A DNA stretch of 64,000 bases from positions 67,001 through 131,000 of the forward strand of contig LR746273.1 in assembly GCA_902729315.2 (NCBI GenBank), read 5' to 3'. A program made the position numbers and the translations under genes. The stretch comes from Spirodela intermedia (taxonomy: Eukaryota; Streptophyta; Magnoliopsida; Alismatales; Araceae). A model generated the notes under the pieces. It saw nothing but the letters and a program-made list of their open reading frames with translations. It was not told where the DNA came from and made no database searches. Shown here in pieces: positions 36,101 through 47,900 of this stretch (position 1 is the stretch's first letter; the number at the start of each line of letters is the position of its first letter).

Positions 36101-38584
36101 ATGCAAGTCACTTGCCATGTCAGTTATGTTCCAAATCCTGTATTGGTTATAATTGACGTTCAACCAAAAGAACTAGGTCTGCCTACCAAGGCGTATTGTG
36201 CTGTTGAAGAGGTTAAGGAGGTAATTTTCGCTGCACTAATGTAATTTGTAGTTGTCACCAGAGTATTAGCTAACATGTGAACACTTGCTACAGAATGCCA
36301 CACAGAAAAGCCAGAAGGTGTTTGTTCATGTTCCATCTGAAATTGCTGCTCATGAAGTTGAAGAGATTGGTAAATGCCTCTTACCCACTATATGTTGTCT
36401 CCAAGGCTTTTGTCTAGGCATGAAAGGCGGCCCAGATGTCTAAGGTGTTCAGGGCGCCTAGGCAAGCCGCACCGGTCGTTATGAATACAAATCTATGGGA
36501 CTAGCGGATTGCAGAAAAATCATATTTAATTCACGTATTTTCAATATCCGTATATTTTTAAATAAATCTTTCCACTGCTAGCTTGTTCACCTGGTTGCCT
36601 AAGTCTAAGGTGATGATGGACTATGGTGTTTGTCAAATCCACTCTTCAAATACCCTTTATGACACCTTTTCTTTTTTCTTTATTCCTTTTTTATGATGGT
36701 TGTAAAGAAATCATTTTTTTTTCTGATGTAGTCTTTTTTTATCTTCTTTATTTCCTGCTTTATTTTTCTCCTTTGTATGTAGGTGTGGAACATTTGCTTA
36801 GAGATGTGAAGGACACAACGATCAGTACTCTTGCAACAGAGGTCGTTTCTCTATTTCTATTCCTTTTTTTTAATGTTTTATGCTCATTTCAGAAACGTTA
36901 TTGGTGTCTCGATGAATCATAGAAACTTACAGATTGCTTGATCTAGGTTACTGGAAAACTCGCAGCATTGAAGGGTTTGGACGCCCGACTCCGTGACATA
37001 CGCGGTTATTTGGATCTAGTAATTGATGGGAAGCTTCCTCTGAATCATGAGATTTTGTATCATTTACAGGTTAGACACCCCATCTATTTCTTTATACTCT
37101 GGAATTCTATGGTGCTAATTATGCATCCTCCGAAAGGGTGACCTTCTTCCGGTGTGAATTTGGGAAAAAGAGGAATACCCTGGAAAACGTGGCCATAATC
37201 AAACCTTGTGTTTTGTTTACTCACGTAGGACAGAGTTCGACAAGGGTGCAAAAACTAAAATTGAAGATCTACTCAATTTTATTGCACCCATGCAGAACAG
37301 TCTCTGAGGTATCACCTCTTTTGCCGATGTGAACCCTGTTTTGGTAGTAGTGAGTGGCACAGTTTTAGTTAGTTGGATGAGAAACGAATCTGGATTAGAA
37401 ACCAAAGAAATACCTCAAGAATTCCACCCTTTAAGTTTGGGATCCTGATGTCTTATTTGAACAAGAGATGCATTTTGTGTGGGCATAAGAAAGAGGACGG
37501 GAGAATTGTCGAGACAAGGTGCTCATGATGGGAAGCTCCTTCCCTTCTTCCCAAGATGCCTGGACACATAGGTCTCCTGTCAAAGTTCAACAGGACAACA
37601 CAAGCATACCTCCATGCCGGTCAGTTTCTGTCATAGGTCTTGCCTCATCTTGACGGGGGACCTTGACGTATCCTTCGCGGCTGAAGTGTTCTAGACCAGA
37701 GAAAAATTATGGTGCTGTGAGTTATTTGGGCAAGCATCAACGTTTCTTCTGGTGTGGAGGATCAGATAAGCCTACTCGTGCTCCCTGAGGAAAGAAGCCG
37801 GGACAGGTCTCAGTTAAACGTAAGTATCCCGAAGGTGGATGCTGTAGGGGACGCCTTTCCAGCAATCCTCTTACCGTGGTGGCCAGTTCGTTTCAGAATT
37901 TGGGTGTCTAGTCGGGTTGAGGTAGACGCACGATTCTCTGCAGGCCGGGTTTTGCCATCCATGTCTGGTGTGAGATGTTCTTGTTCATATATCCATTGCT
38001 CGCATAATTATTCTGAACGCTCTCGTGTCCGGCGATCTGCTCGCAGGACGTGTTTAACCTGCTCCCCAACCTGAACGTGAACGAGCTGATAAAGGCTTTT
38101 GCAGGTGCGCGTCCGTTGCCTGAAGTTCTGTTCTTTTAACGGAGTCACTCCGTTGGAAGCGTTGCTGCTAATCAATTAATTCCCCCCACGCACCTGCCTT
38201 GCAGTGAAAACGAACGACATGATGTTGGTGATCTACCTCTCGTCCCTCATCCGAAGCGTCATCGCCCTTCACAACTTGATAAACAACAAGGTAAAGGGGA
38301 CTCGCTCGCTCCCTCCATCCCTCCCTCCCCTTAGAAAGAAAGAAGATCATCGCCTTCATCAGTGAATGGTCTCCGAGAGCAACACAGCTCATAGCCCCCT
38401 TTCTCTCTCCTAATCCTTTGGTTGGGTTTTAGGCTTTCGTGTTGCAAACGAACTCGTCTCACAGTCTTCTTCTGCGGTTGCTTCTTCGTTTGAGATCTAA
38501 TCGTGCTATGTTATTTACCTGCAGATGCTAAACAAGGAGCACGAGAATGCCGAGGATGCGCAGCCGATCGCCATAGGAAGCTAG
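33123..38584 (+). CDS. RPN8: 26S proteasome non-ATPase regulatory subunit 7 (RPN8)
   Basis: Lid subunit of the 19S regulatory particle that pairs with the deubiquitinase RPN11. Ten exons join in phase: 33123-33309, 35160-35252, 35359-35440, 36124-36220, 36294-36369, 36783-36841, 36947-37069, 38047-38104, 38205-38290, 38525-38584, giving 306 residues. The MPN domain spans about 14-150 ([60 protein letters not shown]). The HxH metal site of active JAMM enzymes is absent, as expected for RPN8. C-terminal helices include [20 protein letters not shown] and [18 protein letters not shown]. The C-terminal tail after NAEDAQP is short. Intron 1 is 1.85 kb. Near-certain identification; all ten junctions are consistent in phase. 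Confidence 0.96.
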
Positions 38585-39200
38585 GATCTCTCCATCTGCG
38601 TGCCCATCTCTTTTCTTCTTTTTTAATTTCCTCATTCGGGCTCTTTTTGAACTCTCTACCTCTGCGGGCGCCTCCTGCTGCTGATGGGTACCTGTCCGCG
38701 ACCCAGAAGAAGAAGAAGAAGGAAGACAGTAGAGAAGGGGGAGGGATTTAACGCGGGGTGTCCGCTGCTTGTTTCCCGGCGCGACCCTCGTCGCCGCCGC
38801 CCGCACAGACGGACCAGTTAGCTAGCTGCCTTTACTCGGCTTGGCTTGGCTGGGGGTTTGATGTTCTGCAAGTTTCAGTAGTGACCCTGGTCTCCGAATC
38901 AATCCTTTCTCACCGTCTCTTCTCCCCATCCTGTCTTGTCTGCTCTTGGCTCGCGTGCTGGCGCGAGCCATTATCGCCTTCGTTCCGGCAGCGAGTTCCT
39001 CCATATTTCGACGCCGAATAACACGGACGACTTAAGTTCTTATTGACCACAATTACGGGCTTTGCCATCGGCGCGATGGATGATCGATCAATCCGTCGCG
39101 GGGCTAAAACCCCCCCTACCCCCTACTTTCGAGGTCCCCCTCTGCCCCCGTCGCATACCCTAACGGCGACATCCACCCCGCCGCCGCCGGCTACACCCAA
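38585..39200. other. Intergenic: RPN8 3' UTR and PPR gene promoter
   Basis: Same-strand gap. It begins with the RPN8 3' UTR and ends in the GC-rich leader of the PPR gene. A GAA-rich run lies near 38705-38725. No gene is supported. Confidence 0.5.
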
Positions 39201-41498
39201 ATGGCGGCCACCGCCATCTCCGTCGCCCGCCGCAGAGCCCTGACGGTGGCCCTCCGAGCGCTTGGAGGGCCATCTCCAAAAAAGTACCCCTGCTTCGCCC
39301 CGCGGGTCTTCCACGGGTTCTGCACCTCTCAGTCCATAAACGACCAGCCTTCCGGATCGCCGGATCGGCCTCCGCATCCCTCCGCCGGCGGCGCTACGGA
39401 GTTAGCTTCTCCGAGGGAGGAAGAAAAGGGGAGGCCGCGGCGCCGCCCGACGGAGTCATCTGCGCCGCTGCACGAGACAATATGCTACATGATGGCGAAG
39501 CGGCCTTGGACTACTCGCCTCCAGAACTCGATCCGATCCCTCTGCTCTTCCTTCGATCAAGAGCTCGTTCTCGCTGTCGTCCGCGGGGCTCGAGAGCCCG
39601 ACCACGCCCTCCGCTTCTTTCGCTGGGTTGAAAAGACGGGCTTCCGCCACGACACCGCCACCTACGGCGAGATCGTCCGTCTCCTCACCCGGCATCGGAT
39701 GCTCAACCACGCGCGCGGCCTCATCCTCGACGACATGCCCAAACGCGGCCTGCAGCCCGACGAGAGGATGCTCGCGGCGCTGATCGAAGGGTACGGCCTC
39801 GCCGGTATCCCCCAGGAGGCCGTCAAGATCTTCCGGCGAATGCCCGATCTCGGTGTGGAGCGCGGCGTCCGATCTTATGATGCCTTCTTCAAGGCCATCC
39901 TCCGCAGCGGGCGGGCGATGATGGCCAAGCGGGTCTTCAACCAGATGCTCCGGGAGGGTGTGGAGCCGACGCTCTTCACCTTCAACAACCTCATCTGGGG
40001 CTTCTGCCTCTGCCAGCGCATGTCCACGGCCGCTCGCTTCCTCGCGGAAATGAAGGAACGCAGCATCCTGCCGGACGTCGTGACGTACAACACCTTCGTC
40101 GGCGGGTTGGTGCGCGGTGGGAAGCTTGAGGACGCCGAGAAGATGTTTGCTGAAATGGGCAGCGCCGGCCTCGCCCCCAATTCGATCACCTACGCCCTCC
40201 TGATCAAGGGGTACGCGTCGAGCGGCAAGGTGGGGGAGGCCCTGCGGTTTTTTGCCCAGATGGTGGAGAAGGGGATAAAGCCGACGGAGCAGACGTACTC
40301 GGCGTTGCTCCCAGGGCTCTGCGGCGACATGGAGAGGCTGGGAGAGGCCAAGAAGCTGCTGGGCGAGATGACGGAGAGGCACATCGGGCTCAGGGATGGC
40401 TCAGTGTTCTTGAATCTCATTTCGGGCCTCTGCGGGGCCGGGCGTCTGGATGAGGCTCTGCAAGTCCTCCCGATGATGGAGGGTCTGAAGGCCAGGGCCG
40501 ATCTGTCGCACTACAACGTTCTGCTCGAGAATCTGTGCAGAGAGAGCAGATACGATAGGGCGGTCGAGATGGTGGACGAGGTCGTCGAGAAAGGCGTTCT
40601 CCTGGATCCTCGCAGCTCCTCTTCCGAGATGAGCCCCGGCGCCTACAATCCGGTAATCGAGTACATGTGCCGCAATGGGCTCACGAAGAAGGCTGAGGCG
40701 CTCTTCCGGCAGGTGATGAAGAAGGGTGCCGACGATCCGGTGGCCTTCGACAACCTGATACGGGGGCACGCGAGAGAGGGCACTCCGGAGTCCGCCGCCG
40801 ACATACTCGCCATCGTCAACCGTCGGGGAGTCACCACGGAGAGCGACGCGTACGCGATGCTGGTGGAGAGTTTCCTGGGGAAGGGAGACCCGGCAGTGGC
40901 GAAGGCGACCCTGGACAGCATGATCGAGCAAGGTCACCTGCCGAGTCCGTCGCTGTTCAGGTCGGTGATGGAGGCGCTCTTCGAGGACGGCCGGGTCCAG
41001 ACGGCGAGCCGGCTGATGAGGAGCATGATAGAGAAGGGCGTGAGGGAGAACCTGGACGTGGCTCACAGGATCCTGGAGGCGCTCCTCACGAGGGGTCACG
41101 TCGAAGAGGCCCTCGGCCGTATCAATCTACTGAGGGTGAACGAGTGCGCGCCCGACGTGGACCGCCTCTTGCTGGTCCTCTGCGACAAGGGCAAGACGAT
41201 CGCGGCGCTGAAGCTGGCGGAATTCGGGCTGGAGGCCGACTGCGAGATCGACTTCTCGACTTACGACCGCGTGTTGGACGCGCTGTCGGAGGAGGGCAAG
41301 ACGATGAGGGCGTACACGCTGTTGTGCAAGATAAAGAAGAAGGGAGGCGCGACGAACCAGAAGGGCTGCCAGGCACTGATAAAGTCCCTGATTGCTGAGG
41401 GGAAGACCGAGCAGGCGGACACCCTGTACAGGCTGGTATTCGGCCACGCCCGGGGGAAGAGGAGCGGCGCCTCCGCGGAAGGGGAGGAAGCCGCCTGA
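39201..41498 (+). CDS. P-class pentatricopeptide repeat protein, ortholog of Arabidopsis At2g37230
   Basis: Intronless, 765 residues, organelle RNA-binding protein; At2g37230 is annotated as mitochondrial. The start ATG at 39201 opens an Arg/Ala-rich, acid-free presequence (MAATAISVARRRALTVALRA). After a Pro/Glu-rich linker comes the family segment MMAKRPWTTRLQNSIRSLC, then about fifteen P-type PPR units with motifs such as TLFTFNNLIWGFCLCQRM, VVTYNTFVGGLVRGGKLED and SITYALLIKGYASSGKV. Further matches to the Arabidopsis protein are AYNPVIEYMCRNG, LFRSVMEALFEDGRVQTASR and ILEALLTRGHVEEALGRINL. Strong collinear similarity supports orthology. The RNA target is unknown to me. GC is very high compared with the adjacent MOM1-like introns. 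It converges on that gene with 470 bp between stop codons. Confidence 0.93.
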   Translation: MAATAISVARRRALTVALRALGGPSPKKYPCFAPRVFHGFCTSQSINDQPSGSPDRPPHPSAGGATELASPREEEKGRPRRRPTESSAPLHETICYMMAKRPWTTRLQNSIRSLCSSFDQELVLAVVRGAREPDHALRFFRWVEKTGFRHDTATYGEIVRLLTRHRMLNHARGLILDDMPKRGLQPDERMLAALIEGYGLAGIPQEAVKIFRRMPDLGVERGVRSYDAFFKAILRSGRAMMAKRVFNQMLREGVEPTLFTFNNLIWGFCLCQRMSTAARFLAEMKERSILPDVVTYNTFVGGLVRGGKLEDAEKMFAEMGSAGLAPNSITYALLIKGYASSGKVGEALRFFAQMVEKGIKPTEQTYSALLPGLCGDMERLGEAKKLLGEMTERHIGLRDGSVFLNLISGLCGAGRLDEALQVLPMMEGLKARADLSHYNVLLENLCRESRYDRAVEMVDEVVEKGVLLDPRSSSSEMSPGAYNPVIEYMCRNGLTKKAEALFRQVMKKGADDPVAFDNLIRGHAREGTPESAADILAIVNRRGVTTESDAYAMLVESFLGKGDPAVAKATLDSMIEQGHLPSPSLFRSVMEALFEDGRVQTASRLMRSMIEKGVRENLDVAHRILEALLTRGHVEEALGRINLLRVNECAPDVDRLLLVLCDKGKTIAALKLAEFGLEADCEIDFSTYDRVLDALSEEGKTMRAYTLLCKIKKKGGATNQKGCQALIKSLIAEGKTEQADTLYRLVFGHARGKRSGASAEGEEAA

Positions 41499-41967
41499 CT
41501 GATCGACCTCTTTGCGCCGGCTTATCTATCCCGGTTTCTCGAACGTTTCTTTCTGTATACAGACAGACATCGGATTGCTGCCCCCAGCCAACCCACCGCC
41601 CCTCCTGGAGACAAGTTTTGTGCATTTTTAGGCTGGCTGCCTTCTCACGCCAATTCGACTTATTGAATAGCCCATCGAATGCCTATTAATTGACGCCATT
41701 CCCCTTCTAGTCGCCTGCACCATTCACAGATGCCGTAGCTGCAGCAGCTTCACGTGTAACCCGACATGGTAACTGCCAAATTGGCTCGGGTCGACTGGCG
41801 AGAGAATGCCGCCACGCCCATTCACAAAATTTGAACATCGCAGTATAAGAGCAACCAAGAACCAATTTTTGTATTATTTACAAAGTCAACTCATGTACAC
41901 GACGGGACCAGAATCGCGAAGATGGTTCCTTCGGTTCCCGCAGTAGTCTCTTCCGTCTCCGACCGGT
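41499..41967. other. Convergent intergenic gap (3' UTRs)
   Basis: Should hold the 3' UTRs of the plus-strand PPR gene and the minus-strand MOM1-like gene. No coding sequence is supported. Confidence 0.5.
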
Positions 41968-44900
41968 TCACAAGTCGTCATCCAGTAGACTGATAATCCG
42001 GGGCGGCGCGGTCGTAGCTGCCGTGAGGGCGGGCGGCGCCTGCTCGACGCCAGTCGACGTGTGCCCAAAGGGCCGCAGCCCTCGGTTCAGACTCAGCAGC
42101 CCAGGAGGGATACTCGGCAGTACTGCCCCGGCACACTCACGGACGGGTACGCTGATAGAGAGCTGCGGCGGGGAGACAAACGCCGGCCACACGTCACCCG
42201 CATTTTCTTCCCGCTGGTTCCGCCCTCGGAGGTGCGGCTGCTGCTGGCTCAGTGAGGCTCCCGGTCGGGGGGCCAGATACGGCGCGGGCGTGGTCGCGGT
42301 GGCCCAGAATGGCCGGAGATGAGAACCGGGAGCGGCGCGCTCACTCCCCGCGTGAAAGCTTCCGCGTGGAGCAGGAAGCGCCGGAGAGGGACCGCACGTC
42401 GGCGAAGAGTGGACGGCGGGCATATTGGAGATGGAGGAGGATGAGGCCAGGCCTTGGGACCGAGCGACAGCTGGAGGCGGTGACGCGTGGTGTTCGGGAT
42501 GCGAGCCTCCGGAGGCCGACACGGAGGTCTGCCTCAGACCAGGTTGTCGCAGAGAAGCTTGAAGGAACTGCTGCATGGAACTCAGCGTTGTGCCTACGAG
42601 GAAGAAAGGAGGGGCCGTCAATGACCATTCAGGGATCTCTCGCACTCGTTCCGATCGCGAATCTCTCCTATCTCGGGATTTTGTTTAGGGATCAACGATC
42701 AAAATTTGACCCCCCCCCCTTCTCGAGATCGGTATTCATCTGAGAGTACTTTCGAAGAATGTCATCCATCTGACTGAATGCTCAAGGGACGGGAAACCGC
42801 CCACATCTCCAGTGGCGCAGAGAGGAAGATAACATGAAGCAGGGCCCAATGCACTGTCACGCGAGCATCCAGACAAATCGATGCCATCCTCTAAAATATT
42901 CTCAGGTGAACACCGATCGCTAGAAAAGAAGAAGAAAAGAGAGTTTCGCCAATAGTTGGTCCTTGAATCACTTCACTGATTCCCCATAAGACTCGAACAG
43001 GAAAATTAGACGCTTGCAAAAAAAATACTAAACGGAATGACTATCATACCTTGCGCAGCAGCCCCGGCGCCGATCATCCTGCTTTCCGTGAACCTGGACC
43101 GGAATTCCTCAGCCAACACCCAATTGAGGTTGACCTTGTTGTAGATCTCTCTGAGCAGCTTATTCCTTTCCGTAAACGTCGTCTCTACCTCGTTAAGTAA
43201 CGAATCATACTTCCTCCGAACCTGGTCTAGCTCTTTCTCCAGCTCCAATTTCAGTCGATGCTTCTGCACGAAGGAGAACGACAGAAACTATCAAAGCTAT
43301 TGAAACAATAACGGTCATCAAAACTCTTTCGGCCTAGGAATCGGTAAGGAGAGACCTCCTTCTCTCGCATCTCATTTTCTTTTTCTTCCTCTCGTCGTAT
43401 TTTGCCCAGCTCATTTAGCAGGAGCTCGCGGACTGACACCTGGGACACCCTCGAAGAGGTCACTGACAAACGGCTGCCAGCTTCATTTGGGACGCCTCTA
43501 GGATTCTCCGACACTAGTCCTCTCTGAGGTACACCCACGCCCTCGTGGAAGAGAGCCTCAGCACCAGTCGTTTGCCCAGCCTCTGAAGCCGCAGATCCAG
43601 GGGGGTAGCGGGGTGACGCGGATGCTTGACCATTGCCACTGAAACCGGCATCTGTAGAAACCTGGAATGAAGTAACCTGGCAAGAATTCCTCCCTTCTCC
43701 TCCCATGGTCCCAGATGCATGCCCTGTAGTGTGCTCAACAGATGCATGACCGTCTTGTGAAATAGTTTCGAACCCAGCTGATGGCAAGGTATGTGGAGAG
43801 ACTGCTTGGGAAGAATTTGCACCCTGACCACTGTCGAGTCTGTCAGATAACGCAGCTTGAGAAACAAGTGGATCTGATGATTCCCTAGTCTGCAAGGGCA
43901 TGGATTGTTGTTCGGAAACTTGCGATTGATTCATGGGGTGACACGCATTACCCATGGGCTCATCTCTACCTTGTCCAGACCCGCATGCCTGAGAAACATT
44001 ACCGTGACAAGAGGGCAGATCGGCAGTTACATGTGGCTGAAATGACAGGCCATTGCACGGCTGCTGCAATGGCGATGGGATCAAAAGAGGTGTAGAGTCG
44101 TCGAGGGAAACATCAGCTGGTGTGCATACGGAACCACGTGATCCTGCTAGGACAACAGCAGCCGGCTGGGATGAATTCAGCTCCTCTCCATCGCCAGCTA
44201 TCTCCAAAATGTCAGTTTGTAAAGCAACTACATCAGAATGAGAGACTAATGTTTCAGAAGACTGTCGCGAAGTGGAAAGTGCCCCTGCGTCTGAATCATG
44301 CAGCCCTTGCCCACTTTCAAGTTCGTGAAAAATATCAGCTGATGAACCTAATGAATCAGGTTGGCTTGCCTGCAAAGATACGTTGTTCCCCGAAGACTGA
44401 TGCATTCTCGATTGCGCATGGCTTGAAGAACTTTGAAAATCACCACTAGGGTCAACGCAATTAGGAGTAGAGGGAAGTATAACGGCCTCGGAATAACCCA
44501 GCACATCTCCGTTTCCTGTAGCTCCAGGCGTACATACTTTAGGTTGCTGAATAGGCACATCATCAGACTGATCAGATGATTCGGTACCCGAAACAGTCAA
44601 CACAACGTCATCATCTGGAGGATCTAGTTGTACAGGGACACGATTAGGCCTCTGTGACGCGGCGTCGATGCCTGCCTGGGTACCACACGTCAGCGGTTCA
44701 GATCCAATTCCATCCAAAACAGATGGCCTTCCGCCCCCATCACAGGGTACCTTGAGATGCAAAAAATAAATCAATAATACTTAGACCGAAACAAAATATG
44801 TTCAGATATTCTTCTGCTGTAACCAGCCCATAAAACAACACCTCATTTAACATCGAATTGAGTCATACAGATGATCAGTCCTTTTTTATTTTCTTTTTAT

Positions 44901-47900
44901 ATCATCAATCAATATATTCTAGGGACATATGGGTTCTGGTAACATTATAGAACTTAGCCCTGCCGTTACAACCGCCAAGTAGGGATGTCACTAGAGCGTT
45001 TATTACAATACCTGGCTGCATGGAGGGCAATAGGCCAGCCCAGCAGGTTGACACGTGGCAGGAAAATATACAGCGACCTGGAAAAGCTGGACACTCTTCA
45101 GGGCTTCCAGCCTGAGCAAAATACCAGGCTAGGAGATTTTTTTTCTTCTAAGCTTTTTGTTCTCCACGATAAGTCTAGAAAACCCGGACCCGACCAGGAT
45201 TCTAGGCTAATGCAACCCTGAATACTAACACTTACAAGGAGATGCCAGCTCACTCTCAGGCAAATTTATATTTTTCTTTTTCCAATAAGTCGTTCTATTT
45301 TTTCAGAACCAAATAATCTAGATTTCATTTTTATCGATCTAGGAACAGTGTCAATATAACTTGATGACAGTGAAGATTCAAAAACCGGTGCCTTTCAAAG
45401 TTGGGTATTTAAGATTAAGACTCATATCCGCAAGAAATTGCGAGCAAGCATAGCAACCAGTGAAACGCTAGTCCAAACCAACCAAAAAGTTTTAAAACAA
45501 AGACGATCTGACATAAGTATTCATTTTAAAATGTTGCACACTCCACTAGGGCATTTGCTTTAATAAGTTTAAGCTAGCGAACAACAATGAATAAGGTTTA
45601 TGGAACATAACTTGTTTAACGACGGACTGTGTACTTGAATAGAAAAAAGCAGCAAAGCTTGGAAAAACAAACAGATAAAAAAGCATACCTGTTGAGATGG
45701 GAGATTACTCTCGAAACCACAACTTGGTGATGGTTGTCCGAAAGCTGCTACTTCCTTCCTCTCAGGTGAAGCGGATGGCATAGCACATTCTCTCCTACTT
45801 TCCCTTCCACATACATCAGGAGATGTAACATTCACTGAACCCTCTTCAATAGAAGCACCATCGTCCGACCTGGACACATTATTAGATGAATTATTAGGAC
45901 TAAAATCATGAGTAGCATCTCTCATTCTGGGCAAGTCCTCATCATGTCTTTCCACAGTTGACAAGAGAATACTGCCAGACATGTTTTCTTGACAATTATT
46001 ATCTGACTGGCCACTCGAAACTGGACAAATGCGTTGACGATTCATAGCCATTCCAGAAACATGTGGAACATTACTCAGGTACGAAAAATTTCCAGGTCGA
46101 TCAACATTTTCGAATTTCTCTGGTGTGAAATCTGTATCGTCTAAAGGAATGTTGTCAAACAATTCTCCAAGTTTACCAGCATTCACTTCTGCCAGCCAAC
46201 ATTCTCTTAACTTCTGCTCCTTATTTTTTGCTTTAACTTGCATACTCATGAGTTTCTTCCTCTGAGTCTTCATGTGCTTCTCAAACTTTTCCGTTGTATT
46301 TGAGAATTGCTGTTCGAGAAAATCCAGCTTTTCTTTTCTAACTTCAGAGGGCAAGTCCATAGCATGAATCAAAGCTAATTCCAACTCGTAAGCTTTTTTA
46401 TGCTTCGTTCCTTCAAGTTTCATAAAATTGTCGAACTCTTCTACCTCTAATTCATGTTTTTCACGAAGTTTATCTGCCCTCTTTGAGCTCGTTTTCTCAA
46501 TGAGGCTAATTCTTTTACTTCGAATCTCATCCTTTAATAAACTTGCAGGCAAGTGAGATCCCACTGGAGGGACCACAGAAACAGGTATCTGATCCTGCAG
46601 TAGTGATATCTGCTTTTGAGAACAGTCGAAGTCACAAATTTCACCTTCTTTCAGTTCTCCTTGGTCACATACTACTGATGCTGGGTCCTTTTTGTGCGAA
46701 TGTTCATTTTCCATCTCTTTTCTAGGTGTTGTGGCATTTCTTTCAGGGTAAGATTTCAGTTCATCTATTTTGCGACTCAAATAGTTTTTAAGCAAAGTTT
46801 TTTTCTTCAATATTCGCAGCTTCTGGTAAACAGACTCGGCCTCTTCCTCCGTACACTGAAAGTTCAAGTATTTTCTGGCAAGAAGAAGCGATGTACTGTG
46901 ATCCAACTTTTGTTTCATGGTGGATGCTGCTCGCCAACACTGTACAATGAAAATGCATTAAGATGTCCATCGTATCTGAAGAAACGATCACACCATAGCA
47001 TTATGCTATATTAGTCAATAAAAAACATACGCATGAAAAATTATTGTGTAAGTTGTGAAACAATAATACACAAAGAATTGCGGATAAGGCATTTTCAACG
47101 AATACATTAAAGAGCAGTACACAACGTGTCGAAGGGTGACAACAGATGGGAAAAAACTAGGTTGCCTAAAATGAGATGAGTGAAGATGGTTTCTACGAAA
47201 AACAACAGGATTAAATTTAGGAAGTGAATTACAAACAGGATGGCCTACATTCTGTATTAGTATTGCTTTCTAAACTGGAGTTTGCAGTTTTCTGAGAATT
47301 TATCACTTTTATCTGAAAGCTTCGGTACAAAGCCAAAGCTTTCACCTCAACGATGCTACTTCAAGGAGATGCGTCCTACTGGCGTCATTGAGAGTTTGAA
47401 TTTTTGACAGAGAATATTCCACTTTCCTACAACTCAAATCACGAAAACAAAGAATGCAATGAGATTTTGTACTTTAGGACTAGCTCGTCGAGAAGGCAAA
47501 CACAAGAGGATAGATCCTGAGTTACTGTGAAAAACATAACTGTGTGAAACTATGCTACCTCAAGGAGCGTTATTATGTTACATGCTATATCAAGAACAGG
47601 TCCAGCTGTTATAAAAGAAAGCAGATCGGAAAAAAGTAACATAGTTACCAAGGATATCTTAAATGCTTGCAATATTGTCTCCGGCTCTTGACTGACGCGA
47701 TGGTTGTCTATTATGTACTTGAGGAACATCTGAGCCACGCTGCTAATGCCAGACTGCACCGAGGGCACAAACAACGAAATATTAGTAATACTAAGATTTC
47801 ATAACCTTCGGTTGTTGGCAGCCCAGTACTATGAATCTAAAGTCTAAGCAGTTTCTGAGAAAAGTAGAACACAAAAAAATTAAAAAAATGTCTCAATGTA

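Noticed and set aside
36400-36620. GGCGCCTAGGCA-rich segment in RPN8 intron 5
   Set aside because: It recalls repetitive plant intron inserts, but no terminal repeats or target-site duplications are visible.
39456-40382. 308-codon minus-strand frame, and 232-codon frame at 40401-41099
   Set aside because: Both are antisense shadows of the GC-rich At2g37230-like PPR gene.
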